Source of the DNA: Paratinospora sagittata
Lineage: Eukaryota; Streptophyta; Magnoliopsida; Ranunculales; Menispermaceae
Length of the DNA stretch: 64,000 bases
Assembly: GCA_035771175.1 (NCBI GenBank)
Contig: CM069592.1
Location: 38,146,198 to 38,210,197 of the forward strand
Direction: 5' to 3'
Shown: piece after piece, positions 60,166 to 64,000 of the stretch
Numbering within the stretch: position 1 is the stretch's first letter
How the letters are laid out: each line of letters begins with the position of its first letter
The notes under the pieces: model-generated
Told to the model about the DNA's origin: nothing
Databases searched by the model: none
Seen by the model: the letters and a program-made list of their open reading frames with translations, nothing else
Position numbers and translations under genes: made by a program

Positions 60166-61149
60166 AACTAACAATGTGGTCCCTAAGGTAAAAGTGCCCA
60201 AGCTGGCGTGGCGTGTGCCAATAAATGCGTATTTGGCAAGTCCTGATATGAGTTGCCACGTCATTCAGCTCGGTGGGCCGATATGATGGAAAAGACTACG
60301 GTGACCTTTCGACTTTTATTCTGCTTTTGGCTTGGCGTGGGCCTTGATTGGGCCCGTATTTTTTATTAGTTAGGTTATTAGTCTGTACTAAAAACAATAA
60401 TAATAAATAAGAGGTTATTCATGTTTTATAAAATTGAGCATTGGGCAGTAAATAATGTATTAGCAAAAAATACAAACGTTAAGATGAATATGAAGTAAAT
60501 AAATGTCAAAAAAAAATGCAGTAAATATATTGAAAGATAAATTTGAAAATGAACATGTTTGAAAAACGATAAAAATAATTCTAATTTAAAATAAAATGAT
60601 ATTAAGATAATTTGTACACGTATAATTTGCAGGAATAATAGAGTAACAGGTTGAAAATAATACGAATAAAGATAATTAAAAAAATACAATTATTTATTAT
60701 ATAATGTGGACTTAAAACTTCATAAAACAAGTGAAGAAATCAAATTGATGGTGTTGGTTGATCATGTAACTGAAAAATAATAATAATAATAATTGTTACA
60801 AATTTTTTTTAAGAATATACAATGTTAGTAGTTAATTGTATAACCAACTTTATCACTAAACTGTACTATCGGGGAGATCTTAACCCTGTTCCTGACTCAT
60901 TGATTTTTCTCACCCACTAGAGTAAGATATTGGCAAAAGTTGATCTTAAAACCTTTAAATTTCAAAGTAAAAAATGTTTTTTACTTCTTCATTTTTAAAC
61001 TACATCAGATTTCAACCAAAAGAAAGATGGATATACATCTTGCCATTAACAACTACGCATGTTGTGTGGAGTGTTCGTAACTGGTCAAACGAAGTTTTAC
61101 GTCAGTTGTTAGCTATCTAATACAACCCTCTTCCTTTATTTAAACTTAT

Positions 61150-61362
61150 TGTCACACTCCATACCGGTGGTGTGATGGGCACCTCATACCGAGTGTATCC
61201 CAGCCATTATATACTACATAATATTGTCACATCCCAACGCCTAGTACCCCGAGATCATTTGTTCATACTATTCACTGATAAATAGTGTAGAGCCTTTCCA
61301 AGATTCGAACTCACAATCTCTTAAGGTTTGATTTCGCAATCTAAGTAGTCACTTAGGATTGG
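61150..61362 (-). mobile_element. Third copy of the tRNA-like SINE family
   Basis: On the minus strand: 'agtgactacttagattgcga', 'gtgagttcgaatct' (B box), 'gaacaaatgatctcggggta', 'acaatattatgtagta' and 'gaggtgcccatcacac'. The order is the same as in the pair at 59676-60165, with more divergence. Confidence 0.6.
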
Positions 61363-61814
61363 TTTGTAACGGAGTTAGATATTGTCTTAACATGCACTAG
61401 CAAAAGGATGATAATAAAACTATCAATAAATGCAATCTATGCAATTATATTGACGAAAAAAAAAAACTAAAACTAGTAGTGATTCATATAATGAGTAAAT
61501 AACTATGTTGATACTTTATTTATTTTTTTATTTTTTTAAGGCACTACTAGCTCTAGTTTGTACAATGGTAACTATTCTTCTTCATCTTTTGAGTTGGTAT
61601 TGTTAATAAGTAAAGTTATTGATCGACACATTCTAATACGTCATAACAAATCGTTATATACATATATAAAAGAAGAGACAAACTAGTATGAAACTATTGG
61701 GTTTAGATTTGATGGCCAATGCTAAGTAAGGAGGACAAGCCAAAACAAAGAAATTAACTGGAGCTGATGGTAGATCTATCTCCGTATTTCCACCCAAAAG
61801 TTTTAAACCTATAA

Positions 61815-62187
61815 GGCCCGTTTGATATGCGAGATAAGATAGAATAATATTATTTTTAGTCCAATTTTTATGTTAAGATAAAAAATAATCTCATTTAACT
61901 TTTTTATTTCGTTCTAACATAATAAAATAGTGACTATCCAAAGCTTGAGATTAATCTTTTTCGTCTCTCTGCCCATTCACAGGTACTCTTCGTTCTTCGT
62001 TCTTTCTTTTTTTTTGAAAAAAAAAAAAACCAAAACATGGTTTTGTATTTTTTTATTTTTTTTAATCCTATCATATATTGCACAAAAACGCAGGATAACA
62101 TTAAAATTAGTCAATCTTATTATCTTATCCAATTTAATACAATCTCATAAAAATAATTTTATCCTATCTCACGCACCAAACAGATCC
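61815..62187. mobile_element. MITE with roughly 40-bp TIRs
   Basis: The left end (ggcccgtttgatatgcgaga then taagatagaataat) and the complement of the right end (ggatctgtttggtgcgtgag then ataggataaaatta) match over about 40 bp. The interior is AT-rich and non-coding. A target-site duplication is not obvious, so the superfamily is left open. Confidence 0.6.
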
Positions 62188-63200
62188 TGTGAAGTGTAAA
62201 CAAAAGAGACAAAAAGTTATTGTGAGGGACACCTACCCGGCAAAATTGAAGAAAGTATGGTTGCTGCCAGATTTCTTATCTTAATTTTTTCTTATAAAAA
62301 TAAGAAATAATTTTTTAAAATATTTTTAAAATTTAAATTTATTAGATAAATTATAAAATATTTAAATAAAAAATAAAATAAAAATGAAAAAAAGGAAAAA
62401 TTATATAAATAAATAAATAAATATTATGTTTTAAATAAGTAATGAGTTAAATTTTAAATAATTTTTTTAATATTTTTAATAATTTATTTACTATTGTAAA
62501 GCATGGTCAATATTTAATATAATTATTATATATAAATATTATTTTTAAGGTCAACTATTTTTATAGTAAGAAGTTGAAATTTTAAATTAGAAATATTTTA
62601 TCTTTAAAATAAAACTAAAATAAGAGGTTGAACTAGCTACCAAATAATATATTTAAAAAAATAGAGTTACCAAATACAATTTTAGATTGAAATAAGATTT
62701 TGAATATGAATAGTAAGTAAAACAATAATTTAATTAAGAATTGATATTAAATAATATTAATTAAATATAAAATTAACTATGTATATATATATATACATAC
62801 GTATGTGGGGTCCTCCAAAATTTGGAGGTTCGAGGCCGTCACCCTGTAGGCCCTGCCCCAGGGCCGGCCCTTGTATTAACTATCTAACGCAATCTTCCTC
62901 TTTTACCTAAATTTGAGACGAATTGTGATAGATTTAGCCATTATTTTAACATGAAACCAGCAAAAAACAGATAATGATGATTTTTTCTATTGTTTAAAGA
63001 TTTAAAGGTGCATGATATTAGTGTACTTGGGGCATGTTTGGTGGAGTTTTGTAAAAGCATATATGTTGAATTAGAATAATCAATCCGTATGATTCATTGA
63101 AAAACACAATATTTCTAGACTTTTTAAGACGGAGTGCGTTATTATTAATATCTTCGATCTTCAATATAAATGATACAACAAATAAAAAGTTAATATTAAA

Positions 63201-63283
63201 TGCTGGCTATGGGGTTCGAACCCATGCGCACTCATGTGCAGAAGATCTTAAGTCTTCCCCCTTAACCACTCGGGCAAACCAGC
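63201..63283 (-). tRNA. tRNA-Leu (anticodon UAA)
   Basis: On the minus strand the sequence folds as a class II tRNA. The acceptor stem GCTGGTT pairs with AGCCAGC (one G-T pair), and discriminator A is at 63201. There is an A box TGCCCGAGTGGTTAA, an anticodon loop centred on CTTAAGA giving anticodon TAA, a long variable arm (TGCACATGAGTGCG) as required for leucine, and a T arm with B box GGGTTCGAACCCC. CCA is not encoded and no intron is present, as expected for this nuclear gene. A T-rich run suitable as a Pol III terminator is not immediately adjacent. Confidence 0.97.
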
Positions 63284-64000
63284 TGATTGATGGGATACTA
63301 TGCTAAGATTATTATATAATTGGTCATGTAGTGCTAATCAAATTTTTTAACTTTATAAAATTAAACTTGTTTTATTTATTTAACCAAACAAACTAAACAT
63401 AGCTATAAGAATTAGGTTTGGTTTGATACTGTAAATGTGTTGATTTGATGATAATCGGCTATATCATGTAAGATTCAATTTAAACATTATTTATTACTGT
63501 ATAATTTATAAAGTCAAAACTTCTTGACAAATACTATTTATTAATAATTATATAGCATATATAGATTGCATGAATATATAGTGATGACGTTGATCAATTT
63601 AGCTACGGTGGGTCTTTGCCACGTGTATGGACAGGTGAAATGCTTGTTTATGTTGAATTCAAGCACTCTATTAATTGCATATAATTTACATTATGATGAG
63701 TACATATGATAGGTACATATTTGACAAATGAGATATCAAGAGAACCAAGCTTTATTAAAAGCTTTTTTGGTGGTATCCAAGGGATCTTTGTAAAATGATT
63801 GATTAATAATGAAATGACACTATCATTCTGAAAATGAGTTACTAACATGCACCTTTATATTATTTATTCATTATTATTATTACAATAAGTTTTTATTTAT
63901 TTATTTATTTAATTTTTTTTTATAGCAAATCAAAATATTTATGCCTTTAACTTGGTTTGTGATTCAAAAATAATTATACAATTTGATAACAAAAACTCAA
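63284..64000. other. AT-rich sequence at the window end
   Basis: No gene or bounded repeat was seen. A G-box-like gccacgtg lies at 63617-63624, but no gene nearby could be linked to it. Confidence 0.4.

Larger units (their letters stand above)
58987..63200. other. Intergenic region upstream of CPI1
   Basis: The CPI1 promoter and 5' UTR should lie in the first few hundred bases above 58986. Apart from the SINEs and MITE listed separately, the region is AT-rich. It includes a GC-rich scrap near 62805-62875 (ggggtcctccaaaatttgga, cagggccggccc) that may be a further transposon end. No protein-coding gene was seen. Confidence 0.5.

Noticed and set aside
63097..63306. 69-codon plus-strand frame ending in a GYGVRTHAHS-type sequence
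   Set aside because: It is the antisense translation of the tRNA-Leu gene, a common annotation artefact.

Overview
The window is nuclear DNA of a flowering plant, almost certainly a eudicot. It is AT-rich, its genes carry GT-AG introns, it encodes plant-specific proteins (a plastid RNase J with a GT-1 tail, cycloeucalenol cycloisomerase, a GPI-type phytocyanin), and introns and intergenic DNA are full of degenerate transposons, SINEs and MITEs. The species cannot be named from the sequence alone. All exon models were read by eye from splice consensus, frame continuity and recalled family proteins; no alignment was run.

Layout. 1-3196: nested DNA-transposon remnants, including a 2.0 kb element with long terminal inverted repeats and a plant-mobile-domain fragment. 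3197-6550 (+): eIF3 subunit G, 2 exons. 7853-8790 (-): GPI-anchored blue copper protein (phytocyanin), whose intron carries two extra copies of the end of exon 1. 8791-11759: SINE and LINE debris. 11760-14517 (-): N-myristoylation-type protein of the At3g27210 family, 3 exons. 14518-22311: 7.8 kb of AT-rich, repeat-bearing intergenic DNA. 22312-22653 (+): small uncharacterised single-exon gene. 23531-36798 (-): splicing DEAH helicase PRP16/DEAH7, 16 coding exons, with a 5'-truncated LINE just inside one intron and a hAT-type MITE in another. 38369-49657 (-): chloroplast ribonuclease J with a C-terminal trihelix (GT-1) domain, 17 exons, with a probable solo LTR in an intron. 51082-58986 (-): cycloeucalenol cycloisomerase CPI1, 8 exons, with an inverted duplication of a PP2C phosphatase gene fragment in an intron. 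58987-64000: intergenic, with a head-to-head pair of tRNA-like SINEs, a third copy, a MITE and a nuclear tRNA-Leu(UAA) gene.

The genes do not form one pathway. They are housekeeping functions (translation initiation, pre-mRNA splicing, plastid RNA processing, sterol synthesis) plus a cell-surface copper protein and two uncharacterised proteins. CPI1, RNJ and PRP16 lie head to tail on the minus strand with 1.4-1.6 kb gaps, each with its own promoter region. The most notable signals are in non-coding DNA: the PP2C inverted repeat in a CPI1 intron (a possible hairpin small-RNA source), the repeated exon end of the phytocyanin gene, and several insertions or duplications at or very near splice sites.
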